A DNA stretch of 64,000 nucleotides from Acidocella sp. (GTDB taxonomy: Bacteria; Pseudomonadota; Alphaproteobacteria; Acetobacterales; Acetobacteraceae). Under the pieces are notes generated by a model. That model made no database searches, was not told the origin of the DNA, and saw only the letters and a list, made by a program, of their open reading frames with translations. The position numbers and the translations under genes are program-made. Below, in pieces: positions 35,379-44,017 of the stretch (position 1 is its first letter; every line of letters starts with the position of its first letter). Location of the stretch: positions 17,298 through 81,297 of the forward strand of contig JAQNCT010000006.1 in the NCBI GenBank assembly GCA_029077825.1, read 5' to 3'.

Positions 35379-35474
35379 GACGTAATAACGCCAGCACAAA
35401 AATTCTCCGCTTAACATGCAGGATTCGGGCCAAAAACCATTGGTCATCAGGTAAATTTGCGTTACCAATAGGCC

Positions 35475-36968
35475 ATGTCCATTGGTCCACGTCTCGATCT
35501 GCGGCAATCGCAGTCTTTGGTGATGACGCCGCAACTGCGGCAGGCCATTCAACTTTTGCAATATTCCAACATCGAGGCCAGCCAGTTTATCGAAGACGAG
35601 TTGCTGAAAAACCCGCTGCTGGCCCATGCTGATGTAAGCATCGACCCTGGGCCCACGCTGGAACCATCAGCCTTGCCAGCGCCAGCCCACGAAACCACTG
35701 ACAGCGCGCATTTTGCCGCCTCCGGCATGTTGCCTGGTACCGGCGAAGCGCCGCTCGATATCGATACCACCAATAGCTATGATACCGGCACCATCTCGGA
35801 TGGTGGCGGCATGTATGGTGGTGGCGGCGAGGACGATGACGGTTGGAGCCTGATCGACAGCCTGGCCGAGCGGAAGCCAAATTTGCGCGAGCAGCTTGAG
35901 CAGCAAGCAAGGCTGGCGTTTGCCTCTCAGAAGGAGCGCATCATCGCCACCGCCCTGATCGCGGCACTGGATGGTGCCGGGCGTCTGGCGGAGCCGCCGG
36001 AGGCGATTGCCGCGCGGTTGGGTGTTGAATTGGCGCCGTTTGAGGCGGTGCGGCAAAAAATGCTGCGGTTTGAGCCGACCGGCGTTTTTGCGCGGGATCT
36101 GCGCGAATGTTTGGCTGTGCAGCTGCAAGAGAACAACCGCTATGACCCCGCCATGGCAGCCCTGCTCGAACACCTTGAACTGTTGGCCAGGCGGGATATG
36201 CGCGGGCTGATGGAGCGCTGCGGCGTGGATGCCGCCGACCTGACTGAGATGATCGCGGAATTAAAACACCTCGACCCTAAACCCGGCGCACAATATGACA
36301 TCGAGCCTATTCGCCCGCTGATCCCCGATGTGCTGATGCGGCCGATGCCGATCACCGCTGAAGGGGCAAGCGACTGGATGCTGGAGATCAATCCGGAGAC
36401 CATGCCGCGCTTGCTGGTCAGGCGCGGGTTTCACGCCAAAATGGCGGCCTCGGCCTCGCGTGAGACCAAGAGCTTCCTCTCTGAACAATTGCAGGGCGCC
36501 ACCTGGCTGGTGAAAGCCCTGGAATCCCGCGCCCAGACGATTTTACGGGTCTCAGGTGAGATCGTGCGCCGCCAGGACGGGTTTTTCCGGCACGGCATCA
36601 GCCATCTGCGCCCGCTCACCCTGCGCGATATCGCTGCCGAGGTGGAATTGCATGAAAGCACGGTCAGCCGGGTGACCTCAAACAAGTCCATCGCCACGCC
36701 GCGAGGCATTTTTGAGATGAAATTCTTCTTTACAACCGCGATTGCGGGCGCCAACGGCGAAACCCATAGCGCCGAGACCGTCCGCCACCGGGTTCAGACG
36801 CTAATCGCAGCCGAAGAAACCCGCCTGATTCTGTCAGATGACGCGGTTGCGCAGATATTGCAAAAAGAAGGCATAGACATAGCACGGCGTACCGTGGCCA
36901 AATACCGGGAAGCGTTGCGCATTCCCGGTTCGGCGCAGCGCAAACGGGAGAAATTGTCGGCAGCGTAA
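35475..36968 (+). CDS. rpoN: RNA polymerase sigma-54 factor
   Basis: Sigma-54 directs transcription from -24/-12 promoters and needs ATP-dependent enhancer-binding activators, mostly for nitrogen control and related functions. The 497-residue protein has region I (GPRLDLRQSQSLVMTPQLRQAIQLLQYSNIE, about 4-34), an acidic/Gly-rich region II, and core-binding and HTH segments (LTLRDIAAEVELHESTVSRVTSNK, about 373-396). The RpoN box is GIDIARRTVAKYREALRIPGS near 465-485. All parts appear intact. It follows lptB after a 162-base gap and precedes hpf, as in most alphaproteobacteria. Confidence 0.96.
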   Translation: MSIGPRLDLRQSQSLVMTPQLRQAIQLLQYSNIEASQFIEDELLKNPLLAHADVSIDPGPTLEPSALPAPAHETTDSAHFAASGMLPGTGEAPLDIDTTNSYDTGTISDGGGMYGGGGEDDDGWSLIDSLAERKPNLREQLEQQARLAFASQKERIIATALIAALDGAGRLAEPPEAIAARLGVELAPFEAVRQKMLRFEPTGVFARDLRECLAVQLQENNRYDPAMAALLEHLELLARRDMRGLMERCGVDAADLTEMIAELKHLDPKPGAQYDIEPIRPLIPDVLMRPMPITAEGASDWMLEINPETMPRLLVRRGFHAKMAASASRETKSFLSEQLQGATWLVKALESRAQTILRVSGEIVRRQDGFFRHGISHLRPLTLRDIAAEVELHESTVSRVTSNKSIATPRGIFEMKFFFTTAIAGANGETHSAETVRHRVQTLIAAEETRLILSDDAVAQILQKEGIDIARRTVAKYREALRIPGSAQRKREKLSAA

Positions 36969-37076
36969 GGTTACGCCGGTTTGACCCCCAGCCGTGAGGC
37001 TCAAGACCCCGCAAGGGGCGACAAAGCCAAAGCGGTAAAATACAGCCGGAACTTGTAGACCAAAGGAGTAAAAAAA

Positions 37077-37673
37077 ATGCAGCTCACGGTTTCTGGTAAG
37101 CAGGTGGAATTATCCGACGCCCTGCGGGTACATGTCTCGGACCATCTGGATGTCATCACCAACAAATATTTTGACCACGCGCTGCAAGCCAACGTCACCT
37201 TCAGCAAGGCTCGAAGCTTTTTTACCTGCGATATCAATGTGCATGCCGGTCGCGGCGTGACGGTGCGCGGTGAGGGTGAGGCCGGCGATGCGCGGGCGGC
37301 GTTTGATGATGCGGCGGAGCATATTGCCAAGCGGCTGCGGCGCTACCGCCGCCGGGTGAATGACCATGCGCGCGATATCGCACCGCCGGCCAAACAGGAG
37401 CCCGGCAAGCAATATATCCTGCGCGATGAGGATGTTGAAATTGAACCGGCGAAGGCGGTGAATGGTCATGCGGCGGAGCCTGAAACATTGCACGCCACCA
37501 TCATCGCGGAATCAGACACCCTCATTGAAACCCTGACAGTGCGCGATGCGGTGATGCGGCTTGATTTAGCGTTTCAGCAGGTGATGATGTTCCGTAACGA
37601 AAAGAACAACCAGCTGAACGTGATCTATCGCCGTCCTGATGGCCACATCGGCTGGATTGACCCCAGTGCATAA
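37077..37673 (+). CDS. hpf: Ribosome hibernation promoting factor, long form
   Basis: Binds the 30S decoding centre in stationary phase and dimerises ribosomes into 100S particles. The N-terminal beta-alpha domain (MQLTVSGKQVELSDALRVHVSDHLDVITNKYFDHALQANVTF, about 1-42; INVHAGRGVTVRGEGEAGDARAAFDDAAEHIAKRLRRYRRR to about 97) is joined by a linker to the S30AE C-terminal dimerisation domain (LTVRDAVMRLDLAFQQVMMFRN and VIYRRPDGHIGWIDP). At 198 residues it is the long class. aaaggag precedes the ATG. Located after rpoN, a typical order, but the expected next gene ptsN is missing. Confidence 0.94.
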   Translation: MQLTVSGKQVELSDALRVHVSDHLDVITNKYFDHALQANVTFSKARSFFTCDINVHAGRGVTVRGEGEAGDARAAFDDAAEHIAKRLRRYRRRVNDHARDIAPPAKQEPGKQYILRDEDVEIEPAKAVNGHAAEPETLHATIIAESDTLIETLTVRDAVMRLDLAFQQVMMFRNEKNNQLNVIYRRPDGHIGWIDPSA

Positions 37674-37693
37674 GGCGGTTCAGCCGTAATAAT

Positions 37694-37749
37694 ATTGCCT
37701 CGTCTGCGTGGCGCGGCCATGCAGCGAGGCAATTACCGGGCCGGTTTTT
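37694..37749 (+). terminator. Long hairpin downstream of hpf, probable terminator
   Basis: attgcctcg-t-ctgcgtggc pairs with gccatgcag-cgaggcaat (two 9-bp arms, one G-U, one bulged T) around a gcg loop, 20 bases after the hpf stop. ttttt follows 11 bases downstream. The separation from the T-run is longer than ideal, so a processing or repeat element is an alternative. The stop codon of the minus-strand Hint fragment lies at the right edge. Confidence 0.6.
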
Positions 37750-38486
37750 CGCAAAAAATGCCGCAAGAGTTTCGCTCGCGGTAATCCTGGGCAAAATCCG
37801 GATGCAGTTGTAAAGTGCTACCGCAATTTTCGAAACAGTCGCGGTTGCAGGTGTCGAGGTAGCTTTCGGCGGGCAGATGTTCGGAGAATAGTTTGGCGTG
37901 CCGCGCGAGTTCGACATGGTAATAGGTAACGTGACGCCGGTTGGTTTGATTAATTTTGGCACCGTTCGCCAGCGCCTTGGCGGGAATCACGAAACCGGCA
38001 TAATAAATGGCGTGATCGGGCGATAGGCTACGACATCAATAATGACACTTCACCCCAACGATGCCAGCGTGGTGATACCATTTGCAAAGTCGGCTTCGCT
38101 GTTGAATGCAGTATAAAAATAAATCTGTGCACCTGGTGCTACGGCATGAATAAGCTCAGCCATCGCCATGCCTTCATCGGTGCTGCCGGTTGGCCCTTCG
38201 TTAATAATGTTGAGGATGCCAGCGCCATTCAAAACACCGCCAGTGGCACTGGCATATTGCGTGGCTGCAGCGGCAACGTTCAAGGCAGTGGAGGACGCCC
38301 CGTACGATGAATTCGCAGCAATGGCTCCTTCAAGAATTGGCTGGCCAGATGAAACTACCGCGGTAATGGACAAGGACGCTGCCGGAGCACGCGCAAAATC
38401 CACTTGGGCAGGTGCGGCGAAACCGAACTTAACCCCTGGGCGGATTTCCCCTCAAGCGTTATGGAGTTCGTTTTAAGGGGCCGCAT
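37733..38486 (-). pseudogene. Chimeric remnant: S8-like protease fragment joined to Hint-domain fragment
   Basis: Reading the minus strand, an open frame from 38451 gives GEIRPGVKFGFAAPAQVDFA, ending STDEGMAMAELIHAVAPGAQ and FNSEADFANGITTLASLG. This is the middle of a subtilase (S8)-like protease found in large secreted proteins. A TGA at 38050-38052 follows, but the same frame continues SVIIDVVAY, as the protease would. Near 38020 the sequence switches frame and family to LSPDHAIYYAGFVIPAKALANG and YYHVELARHAKLFSEHLPAESYLDT, the end of a Hint (hedgehog/intein) domain, stopping at 37733. Another frame upstream (ATG 38486, MRPLKTNSITL) may be the old start. At least one stop, one or more frameshifts and a fusion junction mark this as non-functional debris. 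Confidence 0.75.
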
Positions 38487-38542
38487 ATCATCACTCCAGT
38501 TGATAACACGCTAGCACAACCGAACCTTGCGCAGAAGCGGAT

Positions 38543-39505
38543 TTAGCTTTGCAAACTCTCCAGCCGCGCCATCGCCGCCGCATATTCGCGGGTCAAACGC
38601 GCCACCAGTTCAGCCGTGGTGGTAACAGATTTTACCGCGCCAATGCCTTGGCCGGAGCCCCAGATGTCTTTCCAGGCTTTGGTATTGCCCTCATGAAAAT
38701 TCATCGTCGATAGATCGCCCTCCGGCAGATGATCAGGGTCCAGCCCCGCTGCCCGGATGCTGGGTTTGAGGTAGTTGCCATGCACACCGGTGAACAAATT
38801 AGAATAGACAATATCATTGGCGTAACCATCAACAATGGCTTGCTTGTAAGCAGGCGCGGCGTTGGCTTCCTCGGTGGCAATGAAAGCCGAGCCAATATAA
38901 GCCAGATCAGCCCCGCAAGCCTGTGCGGCAAGCACCGCGCCGCCATTGGCGATAGCGCCTGATAGCGCAATGGGGCCATGAAACCATTCGCGAATCTCCT
39001 GCACCAAAGCAAACGGGGAAATCACGCCGGCATGGCCGCCCGCCCCTGCCGCTACGGCGATCAGCCCATCAGCACCTTTATCAACGGCTTTTTTGGCAAA
39101 CTCATTGTTAATAATGTCATGCAGCACAATGCCGCCATAGGAATGCACGGCATCATAAACATCGGTGCGGGCGCCTAGTGAGGTAATTACAATCGGCGCC
39201 TTATATTTCACGCAGAGTTCAACATCATGCAGCAACCGCTCGTTCGAGCGATGCACGATTTGGTTGACCGCATAAGGTGCCGCTGGCTTACCAGGATGGG
39301 TGGCATCCCACGCCGCCAGCGCTTCGGTGATTTTGATGAACCAATCATCGAGCTTCTCCTTCGGGCGGGCATTCAGCGCTGGGAAAGACCCCACCACCCC
39401 GGCAATGCATTGGGCGACCACCAGGTTGGGGTTGGAGATAATAAACAAAGGCGAGCCGATGACCGGCACGCTCAGACGGCCCTGAAGCACTTGCGGGAGA
39501 GACAT
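38543..39505 (-). CDS. Nitronate monooxygenase family protein
   Basis: A 320-residue FMN TIM-barrel enzyme, class I NMO-like, oxidising alkyl nitronates or a related substrate. Visible: LSVPVIGSPLFIISNPNLVVAQCIAGVVGSFPALNARP (about 10-48), KYKAPIVITSLGARTDVYDAVHSYGGIVLHDI, VDKGADGLIAVAAGAGGHAGVISPFALV (GGHAG catalytic loop, about 140-167), and GPIALSGAIANGGAVLAAQACGADLAYIGSAFIATEE. aagga precedes the ATG. It is a different subfamily from the enzyme at 4486-5535. Single gene between the pseudogene and mbfA. Confidence 0.9.
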   Translation of the reverse strand: MSLPQVLQGRLSVPVIGSPLFIISNPNLVVAQCIAGVVGSFPALNARPKEKLDDWFIKITEALAAWDATHPGKPAAPYAVNQIVHRSNERLLHDVELCVKYKAPIVITSLGARTDVYDAVHSYGGIVLHDIINNEFAKKAVDKGADGLIAVAAGAGGHAGVISPFALVQEIREWFHGPIALSGAIANGGAVLAAQACGADLAYIGSAFIATEEANAAPAYKQAIVDGYANDIVYSNLFTGVHGNYLKPSIRAAGLDPDHLPEGDLSTMNFHEGNTKAWKDIWGSGQGIGAVKSVTTTAELVARLTREYAAAMARLESLQS

Positions 39506-39535
39506 AGTTGATCCTTAGTTGACGTTACCTATACG

Positions 39536-40492
39536 TCAACCATTGCCGATAATTACGCCGGTAGCAAATACCAACGCCCCGCCGAGTGCCACTTGCAGCG
39601 TGGCGCGGATTGGTGAGGTATCCATATATTTCCACCGGATCCAGGAAATAATTGATAATTCAACAATCACCACACCAATGGCCACAACCAATGCCGTAAA
39701 CAAATGCGGGATCAAAAATGGTAAAGTATGCCCAAGGCCGCCCAGCGTGGTCATGGCACCGGTGATAATTCCCCGGTAAATCGGAGTGCCGCGGCCGGTT
39801 AGGCTGCCATCATCAGAGAGGGCTTCAGCGAACCCCATGGAGATGCCTGCCCCTAGTGAGGCTGCCAGGCCAACAACAAATGCCGCCATCGGGTGGCCGG
39901 TTGAGAAAGCGGCGGCAAAAATAGGGGCTAATGTTGAAACTGAACCATCCATTAACCCCACCAGGCCGGGCTGCACATATTGCAGCACAAATTGCCGCTC
40001 AGCGGTTTCATCCTCGGTTTTTCGGGCAATGTCGGTAAGGTTTTTGGCCTGCAATTCATCGGCACGGTGTTCATGGGCTTGCTCAGCCTCGGCCAGATCA
40101 CCCAGTAATTTGCGGACCGAAGGATCAGTTGAACGGGAGGCTGCCAGACGATAGAAGTTAAGAGTTTCCCGTTCCATACTCTCAACCATCTGGCGAACAT
40201 CGGCAATGCTGGGCTTAGGCAACTGCCACACGGCCTTACGTGAGAGAAAGCCACGCACATCCTGGCGGCGAATTAAAGGGATATGGTTGCCAAATTTATC
40301 CTTGTACAAATCAAGCAATCTATGGCGGTGTTCGCTCTCTTCAGCCGCCATTTCACTGAACATGGTGGATGAGGCTGGGTATTCCTCGCGCAACTGTTCA
40401 GCGATATCACTATAGATGCGGCCATCCTCTTCTTCGGACCCGATAGCCAACGCCAGGACCTCACGCTCGGACAATTCTGAAAATTCACGCAT
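39536..40492 (-). CDS. mbfA: Erythrin-VIT1 fusion iron exporter (membrane-bound ferritin A)
   Basis: A fusion of a cytoplasmic ferritin-like rubrerythrin domain with a C-terminal VIT1/CCC1 membrane transporter, which exports iron and protects against iron and peroxide stress in rhizobia. The start is ATG 40492 because taggag lies eight bases before it; the track uses GTG 40501. Ferritin-like metal ligands occur in [45 protein letters not shown] and [13 protein letters not shown]. The membrane part begins [25 protein letters not shown] and continues to [16 protein letters not shown]. In rhizobia Irr represses mbfA; I saw no convincing Irr box upstream here. Confidence 0.88.
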   Translation of the reverse strand: MREFSELSEREVLALAIGSEEEDGRIYSDIAEQLREEYPASSTMFSEMAAEESEHRHRLLDLYKDKFGNHIPLIRRQDVRGFLSRKAVWQLPKPSIADVRQMVESMERETLNFYRLAASRSTDPSVRKLLGDLAEAEQAHEHRADELQAKNLTDIARKTEDETAERQFVLQYVQPGLVGLMDGSVSTLAPIFAAAFSTGHPMAAFVVGLAASLGAGISMGFAEALSDDGSLTGRGTPIYRGIITGAMTTLGGLGHTLPFLIPHLFTALVVAIGVVIVELSIISWIRWKYMDTSPIRATLQVALGGALVFATGVIIGNG

Positions 40493-40675
40493 TTTAATCA
40501 CTCCTACCGAAAGTCCATGTGGCGGTAGCTTGTTAGCTGGTCAAGCTGAAAATGCGAACTAAGAATGCGTCGCGTTGGCAAAAACCGTTGGTTTTCCGGT
40601 CTTTTCCGTGCGTTGTGGCGAACGCCAAAGCACGCCATACTCGTAACATTCATATGTGCGAGACGACTATAACAA

Positions 40676-42520
40676 ATGTTGAACACTGAACTTTGCGCCT
40701 GCGGCAGTGGCCTGCGCGGGATCCGTTGCTGCGGTGCCGATTTTACGGCTGTGCCGGATGCCACCTCGCTCGAGATATTGAACCCCAAGGCTGTCGAGGC
40801 CACCAACCTATTCAACGAGAAAAATTTCCGGGACGCCGAGGCACTGGCGCTGAAGATTTTGGATATCGCGCCAAACCAGCGGGCCGCCCTGCGGGTACTG
40901 TTCGAGATCAGGCGGGCGGAAAATAAGCCGGGCGTGGCTGAGGTGCTGGCGCGGCGGCTGGCATCGATCCCTGCTGAAAGCAACGCGGTGGCGGCAGCGG
41001 CGCAGTTGCACCTTGCGCAAATGCTGGTGGCCCAAAGCCGCCATGCCGATGCCGAACCGGCCGCACAGGCGGCGGTCAAGCTCAGCCCGCGGGATGCCAA
41101 TACGCATCATGTGATGGGGGTGGTGCTGACTGAAACCGGACAGGTGCATGCTGGTGAACGGCACTACCGTACCGCCATGCGGCTGCTCGGGCGCGATGAT
41201 GGCACGGTGCTGGCGAATTTGGCCTGGAACTTAAAACTGCAGGGGCGGCTGGATGAGGCGGCGGGCATTTATGAGCAGGCGCTGGCAAACCGCCCGGATA
41301 ACCCGCGCGGAATCGGCGGCTTTGCCCAGGTGGAAGCTGGACGTGGCCGGCTGCCGCAGGCGATGGTGCTGCTTGACCAGGCGTTGGCCACCTGGCCAAA
41401 CGATCGCACGCTGCGGCTGCTGCGCGCCTTGGCGGATTTGCAGGACGAGCAGTTTGACGCGGTGATCGCCCGGCTTAATGGACCATTGGAAGGGCTGATG
41501 CCGCCGGAGTTGGCAGCGCGTGGTCAGGCGGCGCAACGGCTGGGGCACATTACTGATGCGGTGGCTGCGTTTGCGACAGCCAAGCAAATGCAGCGCGAAC
41601 GTTATGGCCAGCGCTACGAGCCTGCGGCATTCTTGCAAAAAGCCGAAGCCTGCAAGGCATTTTTTACCGCCGACCAGATGCTCAACCTACCCCGCGCGGC
41701 GTCCGGCGATGGTCCGCAGCCAGTTTTTTTGCTGGGGTTTGCCCGCTCGGGCACCTCATTGCTAGAGCAGATGCTGGCAAAACTACCTGGTTTCGCGGCG
41801 GCTGATGGATTGGCCCCGGTCTCCGCCTTGGTCAGCATGGCAACCAAATTGGCCGCAAACGGTGCTGGTGCGGATTATCCGCAAGTGCTGGCCAACATCG
41901 CGGTCGGCGATGGCCAGATGATTCCCAGCCAATTGCGCGAACAATATATGGCCAATCTGAGCATTGCTGGCGTCATTCAACCGGATACGAAATTTATAAT
42001 TGACCGCGCTCCCGATAATCATTGGCACCTGGGGTTGATCAAATTGCTGTTCCCAGACGCACCCGTAATCCATTTATTACGCCACCCACTCGATATCATG
42101 CTCTCGAATTTTGGCCAGGACAGGCGGCTTGAGGCAAATTGCGGCGTTTCAATGGTGGCGACGGCGCGGCACTATGATGTGAGCATGTCGATGATCAAGC
42201 ATTATCGCGGCCAGTTGGCGCTGCGTTATCTGCCGGTGCGTTATGAGCCGCTGGTGTCCGATCCGCTGGCGGTGCTGCAAAACATCGTGAAATTCATTGG
42301 CGCAGCGCCGGTCAAGTTGCCCAGCAAAGCGGCATTGCGGATTAACGCGTTTCAACCAAGCCCAAGAATTCCGGCCCATGTGGCGGTGCAGCAACCACTG
42401 CACGAGCGCGGCGCATATCGCTACCGCGCCTATGAAGCGGCACTGCCACAATTATTCAACGAGGTCCGGCCGATATTGGAAGGGTGGATCGAGGCGTTGG
42501 GTTACGGGGCATCCGTATGA
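40676..42520 (+). CDS. TPR-repeat sulfotransferase with N-terminal Cys motif
   Basis: A 614-residue three-part protein. A short Cys-rich start (CACGSGLRGIRCCG, residues 7-20) resembles SEC-C-type zinc motifs. TPR-like helical repeats run from about 35 to 320 (for example NAVAAAAQLHLAQMLVAQSRHADAEPAAQAAVKLSP). The C-terminal sulfotransferase domain has the PAPS 5'-phosphosulfate loop PVFLLGFARSGTSLLEQMLAKLPG (about 342-365) and the 3'-phosphate region VIHLLRHPLDIMLSNFGQ (about 462-479). Such proteins transfer sulfate from PAPS to a carbohydrate or protein acceptor. The stop overlaps the next gene's ATG. The acceptor is unknown; the adjacent glycosyltransferase-like gene suggests a glycan. Confidence 0.87.
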   Translation: MLNTELCACGSGLRGIRCCGADFTAVPDATSLEILNPKAVEATNLFNEKNFRDAEALALKILDIAPNQRAALRVLFEIRRAENKPGVAEVLARRLASIPAESNAVAAAAQLHLAQMLVAQSRHADAEPAAQAAVKLSPRDANTHHVMGVVLTETGQVHAGERHYRTAMRLLGRDDGTVLANLAWNLKLQGRLDEAAGIYEQALANRPDNPRGIGGFAQVEAGRGRLPQAMVLLDQALATWPNDRTLRLLRALADLQDEQFDAVIARLNGPLEGLMPPELAARGQAAQRLGHITDAVAAFATAKQMQRERYGQRYEPAAFLQKAEACKAFFTADQMLNLPRAASGDGPQPVFLLGFARSGTSLLEQMLAKLPGFAAADGLAPVSALVSMATKLAANGAGADYPQVLANIAVGDGQMIPSQLREQYMANLSIAGVIQPDTKFIIDRAPDNHWHLGLIKLLFPDAPVIHLLRHPLDIMLSNFGQDRRLEANCGVSMVATARHYDVSMSMIKHYRGQLALRYLPVRYEPLVSDPLAVLQNIVKFIGAAPVKLPSKAALRINAFQPSPRIPAHVAVQQPLHERGAYRYRAYEAALPQLFNEVRPILEGWIEALGYGASV

Positions 42521-43923
42521 GCGGGCAAGCCATATTAAGCAGTGAAGAGCCGCTGAAGCCGGGCCAGCAACGCGTCGCGCTGTCTGATGTTATTTCGCAA
42601 ATCTCCAGCATGGAGCAGCAAAACCGGCTGGACGAGGCAGAAAATCTGGCAAGCCGCGTGCTGGCGGCGGTACCTGAGCACCCGCATGTGCTGCATCTAT
42701 CCGGCATCGTTTTATATCGTAAGGGCAAAATTGATGAGGCTATCGCGCGGATGGAAAAATCCATCGCGCTGGCGCCCAACGTGGCGCTGTATCCGCGCAA
42801 TATGTGTGAAATTTATCGTGGCGCAGGGCGGCTGGATGACGCGGTGGCCTCAGGCAAGCGGGCGATTGAACTGGCGCCGGATGACAGCCGGGCCTATTTC
42901 AATCTGGCGCTGATCCATTACGAGCGCCTCGAGCTTGAAGAGTCGGTGCGGATTTGCGACCGCGCCCTGGCGCTCGACCCGAATTTTGCAGAAGCGCATT
43001 TTGAACGAGCCGAGGCGTTGCTGCTGGGTGGCAATATGGCCGAAGGCTGGGAGAGCTACGAATGGCGCTTCAAGCTGAAACAGGCCGAGGGCATGTTGCC
43101 CAAAACCGACAAGCCACAATGGGATGGCACGCCCCTGCCCGCCGGCAAGTTGCTGCTGGTGGCGGACCAGGGGTTTGGTGATTGCATCCAGTTTGGCCGG
43201 TTGATCCCTTGGGCGGCCAAAATCGCGCCAGCCCCGGTGCTGGCCTGCAGCGGCGATTTGACACCGATTCTACGGCAGATCCCGGGCATTGGACGGATGG
43301 TGACACGCTGGGAGCTGACCGGCGATTTTGATGCCTATATCCCGCTGTCAGGCCTGCCACGCCTGGCCAAAATTGCCCCCGGCAACGTGCCGTTGGGCGA
43401 AGGCTACCTAACCCCGAACCCCGAGCTGGTAGCACATTGGGGAGCACAGCTGGACCGGTTGGTGCCAAAGGGCAAGCGACGCATCGCGCTGGTCTGGGCA
43501 GGTCGTCCGACCCACAAGAACGACAAGAAGCGCACCCTGAAACTGGCGCAATTCGCGCCACTGCTGGCGCGTGAGGATATCGCGGTAGTGACCGTGCAGA
43601 AAGGCGAGCAGATTACTCAGGTAGGCAGCTATTACGGCAACGCCCCCCTTATTAATCTGGGCCCTGATATTGCGGATTTTGCCGACACCATGGCGATTTT
43701 GAAGAATGTTGAGCGGCTGGTCACCATTGATACCTCAGTGGCGCATGTGGCGGGCGCCTGCGGCATACCGGCTTCCATTGTGCTGCCCTATGCGCCTGAC
43801 TGGCGCTGGCTGCTGGGGCGCGATGACACGCCTTGGTACCAGTCAGTCAGGCTGTTCCGCCAGCAGCGGCCCTATGAGTGGGGCGATGTCATGGAGCGGG
43901 TGGCGCGATCTCTCGACACGTGA
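42517..43923 (+). CDS. TPR-repeat protein with GT9-like C-terminal domain
   Basis: Starts at the ATG overlapping the preceding stop (ATGA), not the upstream ORF-track start at 42484. TPR units cover about residues 25-190 (HVLHLSGIVLYRKGKIDEAIARMEKSIALAPN; FAEAHFERAEALLLGGNMAEGWESYEWRF). The C-terminal half resembles heptosyltransferase/GT9 domains: ADQGFGDCIQFGRLIPWAAKIAP, RIALVWAGRPTHKNDKKRTLKLAQFAPLL, and ERLVTIDTSVAHVAGACGIPASIVLPYAPDWRWLLGRDDTPWY. This TPR-GT9-like layout is common in bacterial proteins of unclear function. Because it is coupled to the sulfotransferase gene, both may act on one surface glycan or glycoprotein (inference). Confidence 0.8.
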   Translation: MSGQAILSSEEPLKPGQQRVALSDVISQISSMEQQNRLDEAENLASRVLAAVPEHPHVLHLSGIVLYRKGKIDEAIARMEKSIALAPNVALYPRNMCEIYRGAGRLDDAVASGKRAIELAPDDSRAYFNLALIHYERLELEESVRICDRALALDPNFAEAHFERAEALLLGGNMAEGWESYEWRFKLKQAEGMLPKTDKPQWDGTPLPAGKLLLVADQGFGDCIQFGRLIPWAAKIAPAPVLACSGDLTPILRQIPGIGRMVTRWELTGDFDAYIPLSGLPRLAKIAPGNVPLGEGYLTPNPELVAHWGAQLDRLVPKGKRRIALVWAGRPTHKNDKKRTLKLAQFAPLLAREDIAVVTVQKGEQITQVGSYYGNAPLINLGPDIADFADTMAILKNVERLVTIDTSVAHVAGACGIPASIVLPYAPDWRWLLGRDDTPWYQSVRLFRQQRPYEWGDVMERVARSLDT

Positions 43924-44017
43924 TCACGAAAATTTTTTGTCATATAAGTGAAATTTTACTGTCATGTTTTATTGAAATACGGCAACCTTAGCCCTTGATC
44001 GGAAAGGATGCTGGCGG

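Noticed and set aside
37708-37929. 73-residue plus-strand ORF after hpf
   Set aside because: Lies opposite the recognisable Hint fragment and has no features; not a ptsN remnant.
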